Shown here: positions 7,780 through 17,020 of the stretch, in pieces
How the letters are laid out: every line of letters starts with the position of its first letter
How positions within the stretch are numbered: position 1 is the first letter of the stretch
Position numbers and translations under genes: made by a program
The notes under the pieces: model-generated
Told to the model about the DNA's origin: nothing
The model's input: only the letters and a program-made list of their open reading frames with translations
Databases searched by the model: none
Origin: Bacteroidia bacterium
GTDB taxonomy: Bacteria; Bacteroidota; Bacteroidia; AKYH767-A; OLB10
Assembly: GCA_016788165.1 (NCBI GenBank)
Contig: JAEUTH010000035.1
Location: 1-46,181, forward strand
Reading direction: 5' to 3'
Length of the DNA stretch: 46,181 nucleotides

Positions 7780-9918
7780 CTACTTGTATATAGGTGTTAT
7801 TTGCATGTTTTTAAACATAAATGACCAAATGTCGGCTTGTTCTTCAATAACCTTACTGGTGGGTTTTCCGGCACCATGACCTGCCTTCACATCAATACGA
7901 ATTAAGGTAGGGTTATCTCCTTTATTCATTTCCTGAAGTGTAGCTGCAAATTTAAACGAATGTGCAGGCACCACTCTGTCGTCATGGTCGGCAGTGGTAA
8001 CCAAGGTTGCAGGATACTTAGCGGGCTTTAAGTTATGTAATGGAGAATAGCTGTATAAATTTTTAAAGTGAACTAAGCTATCACTCGATCCATATTCAAC
8101 AGCCCAGCCCCAGCCAATGGTAAACTTATGGTAGCGTAACATATCCATTACGCCTACAGCCGGAAAACAAACTTTAAAAAGTTCGGGGCGTTGCGTCATA
8201 CAAGCACCTACAAGTAGCCCACCATTAGAGCCACCTTGTATAGCTAACTTTTCGGAACTGGTGTACTTATTATCTATCAGATATTGCGCTGCACTTATAA
8301 AATCATCAAATACATTTTGCTTTTTCAGCAACATACCGGCTTCATGCCACGTTTCGCCATACTCGCCACCACCACGCAGGTTTGCCAAACAAAATATACC
8401 TCCGTTTTCAAGCAAAACCAAACGCGAAGTACTGAACGTTGGCGATAATGATGCATTAAAACCGCCATAACCATACAGTAAAGTTGGATTGTTTCCATCA
8501 AGCTTTATACCTTTTTTGTGCACAATAAACATGGGTACTTTGGTACCATCTTTACTATTAAAAAATACTTGTTTGGTTTCATAATCAGCAGCATTAAATT
8601 TTACATCCGATTTTTGCCAAACTTCTGATTTGTTGTTGGCTATAACATACTTGTAGATTGTAGAAGGATACATAAATGATGTAAAACTGTAAAACACTAC
8701 AGCATCATCGGCATTGCCGCCAAAAACATTAGCCGAACCCAAATCCGGTAAGTTTATTTGTTTTTGGTTTTTACCATCCATATCATATTGGTAAACCCTT
8801 GTGGTAACATCTTTTAAATATTCGGCAAAAATTTTACCACCTGCAGTAGTTACTGACGATAACAACTCCGGTTTTTCGGGCAACACTTCCTGCCACTTAT
8901 CCATTGCACTATTTTTAGGATCTACCAACACCAATCTTTGATTAGGTGCGGCTGCATCTGTTTGAATGAGTAACTGATTGTTTACATTATTTATAACTGA
9001 TGCATTGTGGTCAAATCCTTTTAATACTTCGTCAAACGTACTGCCGGGCTTACTTAAATCTTTTACATGTATGGCAACACCATCAGTACCTTCGCTTTCA
9101 TACACCATTAAAAATTTTTCATCTTCAGTTGTTTGTCCCCAGAAATAACGTAAGGGAAACTTTTTATTTTCATAAATCAATTTATCGTCACTTTGTAATT
9201 GACCTAAGGTATGGTAGTAAACTTTATGAAATTCGTTTTTGTTTGAAAGCTCTTTGCCTGCTTCGGGCTTATCATATCGCGAGTAATAAAAACCATTGCC
9301 AAACCAGGCGGCACCACTAAACTTAACCCACTCTAATTTATCGGCTAATAATTTTTTTGTTGCAATTTCCATTATGTAAATTTCTTGCCAATCGCTTCCA
9401 GCTTTATTTATGGCATAAGCCATGTATTTATTATCCTTTGATTTGCCTAAGAGCGATACAGCCGAAGTGCCATCGCTGCTCATGGTGTTGGGATCTAAAA
9501 AAACCTCGGGTTTGCCTTCTAATCCTTTCTGAAAATAAATTACACTTTGATTTTGTAAACCATCATTTTTGCTGAAAAAATAGTAGTCTCCGGCTCTGAA
9601 CGGTGATGAGTATCGTGCATAATTATAAACTTCACTTAACCGCTTTTTAATTTTTTCGCGATAGGGTATTTGCGCCAAATAATCGAACGTAATTCTGTTT
9701 TGAGTATCAACCCAAGCTTTAACATTGGCTGCTGTATCGTATTCGAGCCAGCGGTATGGGTCGGCAACTTTGGTTCCGAAAAAGTCATCTGCAACATTTT
9801 GTTTTTCGGTGGCAGGGTAGGTAATTTTAGTTGCCATAAATTTTTGTTCTGTATTACCCGTACATCCTGCAAAAGCTATAAACGATGTAAGACAAATAAT
9901 AGCGTTTTTAAAAAGCAT
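7780..9918 (-). CDS. Prolyl oligopeptidase, S9A family, probable lipoprotein
   Basis: This 712-aa protein matches full-length prolyl endopeptidases, which cleave short peptides after proline. The N-terminus has a lipoprotein signal (TSFIAFAGC, lipobox FAGC), placing it in the periplasm or on a membrane. The N-terminal half is the seven-bladed propeller that gates substrate entry (start YPATEKQNVADDFFGTKVAD, then DPYRWLE). The C-terminal alpha/beta-hydrolase carries the triad: Ser564 in GGSNGGLLVG, Asp647 in DHDDRVVPAHSFKF, and His681 in AGHGAGKP. Nothing appears to be missing. It is the second gene of a minus-strand operon, 4 bp after an unknown protein gene. Confidence 0.95.
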   Translation of the reverse strand: MLFKNAIICLTSFIAFAGCTGNTEQKFMATKITYPATEKQNVADDFFGTKVADPYRWLEYDTAANVKAWVDTQNRITFDYLAQIPYREKIKKRLSEVYNYARYSSPFRAGDYYFFSKNDGLQNQSVIYFQKGLEGKPEVFLDPNTMSSDGTSAVSLLGKSKDNKYMAYAINKAGSDWQEIYIMEIATKKLLADKLEWVKFSGAAWFGNGFYYSRYDKPEAGKELSNKNEFHKVYYHTLGQLQSDDKLIYENKKFPLRYFWGQTTEDEKFLMVYESEGTDGVAIHVKDLSKPGSTFDEVLKGFDHNASVINNVNNQLLIQTDAAAPNQRLVLVDPKNSAMDKWQEVLPEKPELLSSVTTAGGKIFAEYLKDVTTRVYQYDMDGKNQKQINLPDLGSANVFGGNADDAVVFYSFTSFMYPSTIYKYVIANNKSEVWQKSDVKFNAADYETKQVFFNSKDGTKVPMFIVHKKGIKLDGNNPTLLYGYGGFNASLSPTFSTSRLVLLENGGIFCLANLRGGGEYGETWHEAGMLLKKQNVFDDFISAAQYLIDNKYTSSEKLAIQGGSNGGLLVGACMTQRPELFKVCFPAVGVMDMLRYHKFTIGWGWAVEYGSSDSLVHFKNLYSYSPLHNLKPAKYPATLVTTADHDDRVVPAHSFKFAATLQEMNKGDNPTLIRIDVKAGHGAGKPTSKVIEEQADIWSFMFKNMQITPIYK

Positions 9919-9922
9919 GTGT

Positions 9923-10414
9923 TTAGTTATTTAATGTGTTTTGATTTTCGAAATTTATTTGCAAGCCCATGTCTGATATGTTTATGTTTACCTGATGTAA
10001 GCTAAAGTCTATTACAATAAAATCACTATAAAATTTACCGGCTCCGTTACTTTCAAAAATTACTTGTGCAACCGGATATGTAATGGCACTTTGCCAATTG
10101 GCTTCTTTAGTAACATCGGTGCTTAGTAATAATATGGATTCATTAAATTGTTGACGGAGTTCTTGCTGAACTTCAGCAATTTTTACTGCGCTTATTTCAA
10201 TGGCATTCAGGTCATCGTTAGCTGCAAGCATTATTTGTGTATCATCAATAAACGTAAAAGTTATATACTGCAAAAGCTTTATTGGATTATGTACATCCAC
10301 ACGGTTAACCCAATACGTATAGATAACGCCCTTTATATACTGACTTTCGAAATCAGTTAATGCATCCAACGTATCGGCACTAAAATATAGCGGTTCGTTA
10401 ATTTCATTTTCCAT
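9923..10414 (-). CDS. Hypothetical protein co-transcribed with prolyl oligopeptidase
   Basis: The product is 163 aa from the ATG at 10414. An upstream TTG at 10435 would add seven residues but is less likely. I do not recognise the family. It has no signal peptide or membrane segment, is acidic, and alternates beta-strand-like stretches (ITFTFIDDTQIMLAAND, AQVIFESNGAGKFYSDFIVI) with one amphipathic helix (AVKIAEVQQELRQQF), suggesting a small cytosolic alpha/beta protein. Its stop is 4 bp from the oligopeptidase start, so the two are almost certainly translated from one message. Whether they are functionally linked is unknown. Confidence 0.7.
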   Translation of the reverse strand: MENEINEPLYFSADTLDALTDFESQYIKGVIYTYWVNRVDVHNPIKLLQYITFTFIDDTQIMLAANDDLNAIEISAVKIAEVQQELRQQFNESILLLSTDVTKEANWQSAITYPVAQVIFESNGAGKFYSDFIVIDFSLHQVNINISDMGLQINFENQNTLNN

Positions 10415-10649
10415 AATCTCTGCAATTTGTTTCAAAATAATGCTTCAAGCAAAGTACCTGCAAGCGGTTAACACAACAATAAGATGCTGGTTGCTGAATT
10501 AAGAATAGTTTAACAAGGTATTTCGCAACTGTAAAATCTGCATCATTCTATCATTCTGAAAATATGTGTGTGGATATTCGTTTCTGATAAAAGCCAAACC
10601 TATTGTGATGCTTAAACTGTTTTTTTTTACTTTGATAAAAATTTGAAAT

Positions 10650-13028
10650 ATGAAAAAAACGATTTTACTATTTGTGTTTTGTCTTTTGGCATCGGTCGGA
10701 TTGACGCAACCTTTAAACATGACGTTTAAAAGTAACCTTACTTATCCGGGAAAAAATTTAGCAAACATTTGGGGGTATGTAGATACGCTGGGTAATGAGT
10801 ATGCATTGGTGGGTACCAGTGCAGGTTTGTCAATTGTAAATGTTACCAATCCGGTTGCACCGGTCGAAGTGTTTACCGTTGCCGGTACCACATCAGCCTG
10901 GCGCGAAATTAAAACCCATGGCAAGTACGCTTATGTAACAACAGAAGGAGGTACACTAGGCTTACAAATTGTAAACCTGAGCAATTTACCAGCAAGCATA
11001 AGCAGTAAATATTATAAAGGCGATGGCGCTATTAATAATTTACTCAATAAAGCACATGCACTGCATATTGATAATGGATACTGTTATTTATACGGTACCA
11101 ATTTGTTTTCGGGTGCAGCGGTTATTTTAAATTTAAACGATCCATGGAATCCGGTTTATGCCGGTAATACAAGTGCCGTAGGTGTTACCAGTAATTATAT
11201 ACATGATGGTTGTGTGTTTAATGATACTTTGTGGGGCTCACATATTTATGGAGGTTATTTTTCGGCAATTGATGTTTCAAATAAAGCCACACCGGTTTTA
11301 TTGGAAACACAAAACACACCTACAAATTTTACACACAATACCTGGTTAAGCGATAACCACCGTACCTTATTTTCTACAGACGAAAACTCGAACTCATACT
11401 TAGCTGCTTATGATGTAAGTGATGTGAATAATATTACGTTGTTAGATAAAATTCAATCAACACCCGGTAATGGTGCTGTTATTCATAATACCTATGTGCA
11501 TAACGATTATGCAGTAAGCTCTTACTATACCGAAGGTATTGTTGTGGTAGATGCAGCCAAGCCCGATAACCTTATTAAAGTAGGTCAGTATGATTCATCG
11601 CCAGCATACAGTGGTAGTGGGTTTAATGGCTGCTGGGGTGTTTATCCGTATTTACCATCAGGCAATTTAATTGTATCTGATATTCAAACTGGTTTACATG
11701 TTGTTACACCAAACTATGTGCGCGGCTGCTATTTAGAAGGTAAGGTTACTTCGTCTTATAACGGTTTGCCCATTATTGGTGCAAACGTTACAGTTGCCGG
11801 ACCGGGCTTAAATGAAACTACCAATGCAACAGGCGATTACAAAACCGGTACACATCAAAGTGGTACCTATACAGTAACAGTTACTAAAGTTGGGTACGTA
11901 ACCAAAACGGTTTCGGTTACACTTGCCAATGGTGTACTTTCTCTACTTAATGTTGCTTTAGATTTACCGGGTATTGCTATAACCGGTACAATTAAAAATC
12001 AATACACCAATGCAGGTGTTGCCAATTGTGAGATTTTACTTCAAAGTAATTATAATACCTACACCGGTTTAACCGATAGTAATGGCGACCTGATGATAAA
12101 CAATGTATCACCCGGCAACTACAATTATGCATGTGGTGTTTGGGGTTATAAAACTAAATGTGGAACTATTTTGCTGGATGGCAACAACAATGTACTAAAT
12201 CAAAACCTTTATCCGGGTTATGCTGACGATTTTACCTTTGATTTTAACTGGAAAACTCAAAATTCGTTAACCACAGGTGCATGGGTACGTCAACAACCTG
12301 TTGGTACCACTTATCCTGTTGCCAATGACGCCAATCCAAATACCGATGTAAATAATGATTGTTTTGATAAGTGTTATATAACCGGCAATGGTGGTGGTGC
12401 TGCCAGTTTTGATGATGTTGATTCGGGCTACACCAAATTAACTTCGCCTAATATTGACTTTACTGTATATGCCGACCCTGTGATACAATATAGCCGTTGG
12501 TTTTTTGCTTCACCGGGTAGTAAGGATACGCTTATAGTCCGCTTAACAAAAGGTAATACAACTGTTGAGTTAGAACGTATTGATATTAATACACCGGGCA
12601 AAAGTGCTTGGGTTGATAAAAGTTTCCGTTTATTGGATTATATGACTAAAGGCAAAAAAATAAAATTGTCGTTTTATGTGCGTGATAAAAATGCCGACCA
12701 TGTAATTGAATGTGGTGTAGATAACTTTATGGTTTATGAAAACTTTTTGCCGGTTGTTTCTACCCATAAGGTAGTAACCAATAACAATGATTTAATAGTA
12801 AAAGCATATCCCAATCCGCTGACGGATGTATTAAATATTAAATTGAATCAAAGCGGTGCATTTACTTTTGAAATACGTGATATTACCGGCCGGCTTATAA
12901 TGTCAAATATAATTGACAGCAAATCAGGTATATATGAGCTTGATTGTAGTTTGTTAAACAAGGGCATGTACCTTTTACATATCAGTAATCAAAATACAAA
13001 TGCGGTTTTAAATATTGTAAAACATTAA
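10650..13028 (+). CDS. Choice-of-anchor-B family protein with T9SS sorting domain
   Basis: This is a 792-aa secreted protein. A signal peptide (MKKTILLFVFCLLASVGLTQ) is followed by an LVIVD-type beta-propeller characteristic of choice-of-anchor-B proteins (NIWGYVDTLGNEYALVGTSA, GLSIVNVTNPVAPVEV, repeated about every 50 residues to near residue 360). Two carboxypeptidase-regulatory-like beta-sandwich modules follow (GLPIIGANVTVAGPG near 380, then IAITGTIKNQYTNAGVANCE). Next comes a segment resembling a jellyroll or MAM-like domain, and finally a T9SS type A sorting domain (VKAYPNPLTDVLNIKL to the end, with GMYLLHI). The protein is expected on the cell surface or in the medium. A TACTTTG sequence just upstream is one base short of the standard -7 box. 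Confidence 0.88.
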   Translation: MKKTILLFVFCLLASVGLTQPLNMTFKSNLTYPGKNLANIWGYVDTLGNEYALVGTSAGLSIVNVTNPVAPVEVFTVAGTTSAWREIKTHGKYAYVTTEGGTLGLQIVNLSNLPASISSKYYKGDGAINNLLNKAHALHIDNGYCYLYGTNLFSGAAVILNLNDPWNPVYAGNTSAVGVTSNYIHDGCVFNDTLWGSHIYGGYFSAIDVSNKATPVLLETQNTPTNFTHNTWLSDNHRTLFSTDENSNSYLAAYDVSDVNNITLLDKIQSTPGNGAVIHNTYVHNDYAVSSYYTEGIVVVDAAKPDNLIKVGQYDSSPAYSGSGFNGCWGVYPYLPSGNLIVSDIQTGLHVVTPNYVRGCYLEGKVTSSYNGLPIIGANVTVAGPGLNETTNATGDYKTGTHQSGTYTVTVTKVGYVTKTVSVTLANGVLSLLNVALDLPGIAITGTIKNQYTNAGVANCEILLQSNYNTYTGLTDSNGDLMINNVSPGNYNYACGVWGYKTKCGTILLDGNNNVLNQNLYPGYADDFTFDFNWKTQNSLTTGAWVRQQPVGTTYPVANDANPNTDVNNDCFDKCYITGNGGGAASFDDVDSGYTKLTSPNIDFTVYADPVIQYSRWFFASPGSKDTLIVRLTKGNTTVELERIDINTPGKSAWVDKSFRLLDYMTKGKKIKLSFYVRDKNADHVIECGVDNFMVYENFLPVVSTHKVVTNNNDLIVKAYPNPLTDVLNIKLNQSGAFTFEIRDITGRLIMSNIIDSKSGIYELDCSLLNKGMYLLHISNQNTNAVLNIVKH

Positions 13029-13034
13029 GGTTAA

Positions 13035-13082
13035 GCAAGCAAAAAAAAGGGTGCAAAATGTTGCACCCTTTTTTTTGCTTGC
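13035..13082. terminator. Bidirectional terminator between convergent genes
   Basis: A 22-bp perfect stem (GCAAGC, a run of A, GGGTGCAA and the complement) with a 4-nt AATG loop separates two converging genes. It has U-tracts in both directions. Confidence 0.88.
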
Positions 13083-13096
13083 ACTAATACAAAATG

Positions 13097-14521
13097 TCAA
13101 CGCTTGCTTCTAATCTTACTGCCGTGGCTACCGCTTTTCTTTTTAGCAGGATTTGCTTTTACTGGTGGTTTTTGGATTACTGCCAATAAACTATCGGTTG
13201 CTGCTTTCGAATCGGGAAATAAACCGGCATTATAATTTAGTAACTGTTTTGCATTTTCTATATCGCGTTTGCGCAATAACATTTTGCTGATGCTTAAATA
13301 ATGCGTTTCGTCAACAGGATATAATATGGCCACCGGATTTTGATCTTGCCTGGCTTGCAGTTTCGATGCAGCCATCTCGTTTTTTAAAGTGTTTATTCTA
13401 TCCATAAAATAACCAAACGGAATTACACCTTCAACCAAATCGTTTTCATATTCAAGCATACATTGCGTATATTTTATTACCGCTTCTGCTGCCTGAGGCT
13501 TTAATTGTTTTACCTTTTTATAGGCAACATCGCCATGTATGGTATATAAGGTGTCGCTATTGCCAATGATATCAGAAAAATTTAATAAGCAACCCAGAGC
13601 TATTTGCGAATAGTTTTGTGATTCGTTTTTAAAACCACGCGCTTCCGTATTCCACATACTACGTATAAGGTTCATGTTACCCTGCGTAGGTTGTATCACG
13701 TTTAAAACAGCTTCAACATTGCCCGGCCCTGCATGATAAGTGTGTAGCACCAATAACCTGAACCAAGTATCGGTTTCGTTATAGGCTATATTGCGTTTGT
13801 CGAGCATTTGCCTTACCTGTGGTATAAATGAACGGCCCAGCAATTGCGATGCACCATAAGCAGATCGCTCAATACTTTTTCTTTCATCAACGGTTTTGGT
13901 AACGCGTAAACCATAGCGCCTGGCAACATCGGGCATTAACTGAAAAGGGCCAATTGCGCCTGCCCAACTGCGTTGCGCATTTTTACCGGGGCTTTCAATC
14001 AATAAAATAGTTTGCGCATACCAGGGGTCAACCTGATTTTGTTCAAATACTTTTATAGCTTTATCAATGGTTGCTAACGATTTACGATGCTCAAAAAAAT
14101 CTTTCCGCCCAATACTCACATATAAGCATGTCCCCGAATCCAAATTATTCATCTGGCAAACCCATGCTTTTGCAAGTGTTTTTTCATCTTCGGTTTGTTG
14201 CATCCATTTTTGTGCACTTATGGTTTCTATTGTTTGACGCGTTTGAGCAACATTAATAATGCTCGAATCGGGATTGAGGTGTATAATCTGTTTCCAAAAT
14301 TTAGCCTGACCCAAGGTGTCCCATCCCTCATTAAACAAGGCTGCATTATTTACAAAATGCATGATAACTGTATCGTTATAATTTACAACAACACGTTTCA
14401 ACATAGTTGGCTCTATTATGGCTGATTTTTTAACCGGCACCTGACTTTGGCTATTAATACAACCGGTGCTTGCTAAAATGAAACATGCACTTAACAGAGA
14501 ATTTATTTTTTTAATAATCAT
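13097..14521 (-). CDS. Lytic murein transglycosylase (SLT/GH23) lipoprotein
   Basis: This 474-aa protein cleaves peptidoglycan glycan strands by the non-hydrolytic route that leaves anhydro-muramic ends. The N-terminus ends in a lipobox (ACFILASTGC), so it is probably membrane-anchored. The SLT domain spans roughly residues 150-310. The probable catalytic Glu is near residue 174 in ILLIESPGKN, followed by GAIGPFQLMPDVARRYGL and the HTYHAGPGNV segment that corresponds to the family's NAGPG motif. About 150 residues beyond the domain have no clear homology, ending in a basic Lys/Ser/Arg tail. It differs from MltD in that I see no LysM repeats. Confidence 0.88.
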   Translation of the reverse strand: MIIKKINSLLSACFILASTGCINSQSQVPVKKSAIIEPTMLKRVVVNYNDTVIMHFVNNAALFNEGWDTLGQAKFWKQIIHLNPDSSIINVAQTRQTIETISAQKWMQQTEDEKTLAKAWVCQMNNLDSGTCLYVSIGRKDFFEHRKSLATIDKAIKVFEQNQVDPWYAQTILLIESPGKNAQRSWAGAIGPFQLMPDVARRYGLRVTKTVDERKSIERSAYGASQLLGRSFIPQVRQMLDKRNIAYNETDTWFRLLVLHTYHAGPGNVEAVLNVIQPTQGNMNLIRSMWNTEARGFKNESQNYSQIALGCLLNFSDIIGNSDTLYTIHGDVAYKKVKQLKPQAAEAVIKYTQCMLEYENDLVEGVIPFGYFMDRINTLKNEMAASKLQARQDQNPVAILYPVDETHYLSISKMLLRKRDIENAKQLLNYNAGLFPDSKAATDSLLAVIQKPPVKANPAKKKSGSHGSKIRSKR

Positions 14522-14779
14522 GATTATGCTTCTGGCTTTATATAATGTTTTTTCAGTCTGTTTTGCTTATGGGATGTTGCAATATTAAACATTGTATAAG
14601 TTTAACGCTGTAAAAGCTTTTTAATTTTCAACCGGTATGTTGTGGTAAAAGCCGGTTGAAATTTTTGCAGTTTACAATTTGTAATCTGAAAAAAATCATT
14701 TGTAAATATGTTACAGTATGGTTATAAACCGGTTTAAATTACAGTGTTTCCAACGGTCTTGAGGCATTGTAAATTTCTA
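14522..14779. other. Intergenic region with terminator-like inverted repeat
   Basis: This 388-bp gap (to 14909) separates the divergent transglycosylase and helicase genes. It contains an inverted repeat with 10-bp arms (TTTCAACCGG at 14626-14635 and CCGGTTGAAA at 14652-14661) followed by a T-run on the plus strand, so it reads like a plus-strand terminator even though no gene precedes it. A 12-bp palindrome TAAACCGGTTTA lies at 14725-14736. A short plus-strand RNA ending near 14667 is possible but unproven. I find no ORF here. Confidence 0.4.
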
Positions 14780-14823
14780 AAAACCAAAATTGGTTTTTTG
14801 TAACCGATATAAACATACATTTG
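14780..14823 (+). promoter_or_regulatory. Promoter and overlapping inverted repeat for the RNA helicase
   Basis: A TACATTTG -7 box (14816-14823) is preceded by TTG at 14790-14792 (N23) or TTTG at 14797-14800. An inverted repeat with arms AAAACCAA/TTGGTTTT (14780-14797) covers the upstream element and is a candidate operator. The predicted transcript begins near 14830, giving an ~80-nt leader before the helicase ATG. Confidence 0.5.
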
Positions 14824-14909
14824 CCGCGCAAAAAAAATAGTTATCCTATGATGGGTGTTTGTCAATGAGGTTAAGTTGATCACCGTTATAAGGTTGACAC
14901 AATTTAAAC

Positions 14910-16835
14910 ATGATGAACAATTTTGAAACCCTCGGTTTGCACGAGTTTATTGTACGTGCAATCCTCGAATTAGGCTTTGAAACACCAACGCCTATCCAAC
15001 AACAATCAATACCGCAATTACTAAAGGAGCGCAAAGATTTAATTGCACTTGCTCAAACAGGTACCGGTAAAACTGCTGCATTTGGTTTGCCTTTATTGCA
15101 TTTGATTGATGCAAATGCACGTCATACACAAGCACTCATATTGGCACCAACGCGTGAGTTATGCGTACAGATTTGTAACGACTTAGTTAAGTTTAGCAAG
15201 TACATGGGGCACTTAAACATTGTGCCGGTTTATGGTGGCGCAAGTATCAATGACCAAATACGCGCAATTAAACGCGGTGCGCAAATTATTGTAGCTACAC
15301 CGGGGCGGTTAAATGATATGATTAACCGTAATGTGGTTGATTTGAGTCACATTCAATTTAGTGTGTTAGATGAAGCAGACGAAATGCTGAACATGGGTTT
15401 TAAAGAAGAGATAGACAGCATTTTAGACAATACACCCGAAACAAAAAACACCTGGTTGTTTAGTGCTACCATGCCTAAGGAAGTACGTGAAATTGCACGC
15501 AACTATATGTTCGAACCTATTGAACTTACCGTAGGTAAAAAGAATCAGGGGGCCGATAATATTGAACATATTTATTATGTGGTTAACGCCCGCGACAGGT
15601 ATGCAGCTTTGAAGCGTTTGGTTGATTCGCACCCCGATATTTTTGGTATTGTATTTTGCCGTACAAAAATTGAAACACAGGAAATCAGCGAAAAACTTAT
15701 TAAAGATGGCTACAATGCCGATTCGTTACATGGCGATTTAAGTCAACAACAACGCGATAAAGTAATGGGGCGCTATCGCGATAAATCATTACAAATTTTA
15801 GTGGCAACCGATGTTGCTGCGCGTGGAATTGATGTTAGCGATGTAACACATGTTATTAATTATCAATTGCCGGATGAGATAGAAAACTATACGCACCGTA
15901 GTGGCCGCACCGCACGTGCAGGCAAATCAGGTCAATCTATTGTAATTATCAGCCCACGTGATGTTTCTAAAATTCGCCAAATTGAAAAAGTAATCAATAA
16001 ACAATTTACGCAGGGTAAAGTGCCCAGTGGTGTAGTTGTGGTAGAAAACCAATTAATGGGCTTGATAAAAAAATTACATAAGGTTGAAGTAAATGATGCT
16101 GCGATAGCAAAGTATTTACCTGGTGTAAATGATGAGTTGGCCGAACTAAGCAAAGAAGAATTAATAAAACGTATAGTTAGTATAGAGTTTAACCGGTTTT
16201 TAGAGTACTACCGCAATGCCGAAGATTTGAATATAGACGGTAACAGCCGCAGAAGCGAAGGGAAAAAACTGTTTCTTAATTTAGGTTCGGTTGATGGTTT
16301 TGACAGGGCTCAAATGCTGAGTTATTTATGCACAGTAACTGAATTGCCTAAAGATACTTTTGGTCATATTAACATTAAAGGTGTTTATAGCTTTATTGAT
16401 ATGACAGAGAATATGATACCCGCTGCATTAGATAAATTTAATGGCGAGGTGTTTAAAGGTCGTAAAGTACGTGCCGATATAAGTACTAACCAGGGTGGTA
16501 ATCGAAGTGGAGGAAGTAGTAGCCGCAGCGGTAGCCGCAGTGGTGGCAACTCTTATGAAGACCGTGGCCGAAACCGTAGTTTTGGCGGAGGCCGTAGTGC
16601 ATACAACCGTAGCGATAGAGGCGGTGATAGAGGTTTTTATAATGACAGAAACAGCGATAAAGGTTATGACAGAAGCAGAAGCGATCGTTATGCAAGCGAT
16701 AAGCCAAAGCGAAACAACCGTACCGAATCGGGTAATACCGAAATTAATAAACCACCTTATCAGGATTTTTTTAAGTCGGAGTTCGGTGATGGAAAAGGCT
16801 TCGATAAAGACAAAAAACGTAGCCGTAAAAAATAA
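14910..16835 (+). CDS. DEAD-box ATP-dependent RNA helicase (DeaD/CsdA-like)
   Basis: This 641-aa enzyme unwinds short RNA duplexes; relatives act in ribosome assembly, mRNA turnover and cold adaptation. All core motifs are present: the Q motif near GFETPTPIQQQSIP (residues 22-35), AQTGTGKT with Lys54, PTRELC, VLDEADEML near residue 155, SAT, and HRSGRTARAGK. A DbpA-type RNA-binding domain follows (KLFLNLGSVDGF to about residue 545), then a 90-residue low-complexity tail rich in Arg, Gly, Ser and Asp (RSGGSSSRSGSRSGG), typical of RNA-binding helicase tails. The start could be the second of two adjacent ATGs. The long leader is consistent with post-transcriptional control. Confidence 0.95.
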   Translation: MMNNFETLGLHEFIVRAILELGFETPTPIQQQSIPQLLKERKDLIALAQTGTGKTAAFGLPLLHLIDANARHTQALILAPTRELCVQICNDLVKFSKYMGHLNIVPVYGGASINDQIRAIKRGAQIIVATPGRLNDMINRNVVDLSHIQFSVLDEADEMLNMGFKEEIDSILDNTPETKNTWLFSATMPKEVREIARNYMFEPIELTVGKKNQGADNIEHIYYVVNARDRYAALKRLVDSHPDIFGIVFCRTKIETQEISEKLIKDGYNADSLHGDLSQQQRDKVMGRYRDKSLQILVATDVAARGIDVSDVTHVINYQLPDEIENYTHRSGRTARAGKSGQSIVIISPRDVSKIRQIEKVINKQFTQGKVPSGVVVVENQLMGLIKKLHKVEVNDAAIAKYLPGVNDELAELSKEELIKRIVSIEFNRFLEYYRNAEDLNIDGNSRRSEGKKLFLNLGSVDGFDRAQMLSYLCTVTELPKDTFGHINIKGVYSFIDMTENMIPAALDKFNGEVFKGRKVRADISTNQGGNRSGGSSSRSGSRSGGNSYEDRGRNRSFGGGRSAYNRSDRGGDRGFYNDRNSDKGYDRSRSDRYASDKPKRNNRTESGNTEINKPPYQDFFKSEFGDGKGFDKDKKRSRKK

Positions 16836-17020
16836 ACAAAATGCTGTGCACTGATATTACAACATACCAATGCACGTGCATGGCAAATCATTTTTGTCTT
16901 ATATAAATAATACCAAAGGTATACTTATAATTAATCCGTATTATAAACTGGTAACCATGATTTAAAAATGGTTATAAGTTCAAGTTTCAGATTCGTGTTT
17001 TATAAACGAATTGGCCTTTT

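Noticed and set aside
16486..16854. Two overlapping ORFs rich in Val/Ala/Glu or Tyr/His opposite or out of frame with the helicase tail
   Set aside because: They are frame shadows of the repetitive Arg/Gly/Ser-rich tail of the helicase.
16870..16881. 12-bp palindrome ATGCACGTGCAT after the helicase gene
   Set aside because: Single copy, not followed by a T-run and not near a promoter; probably chance.
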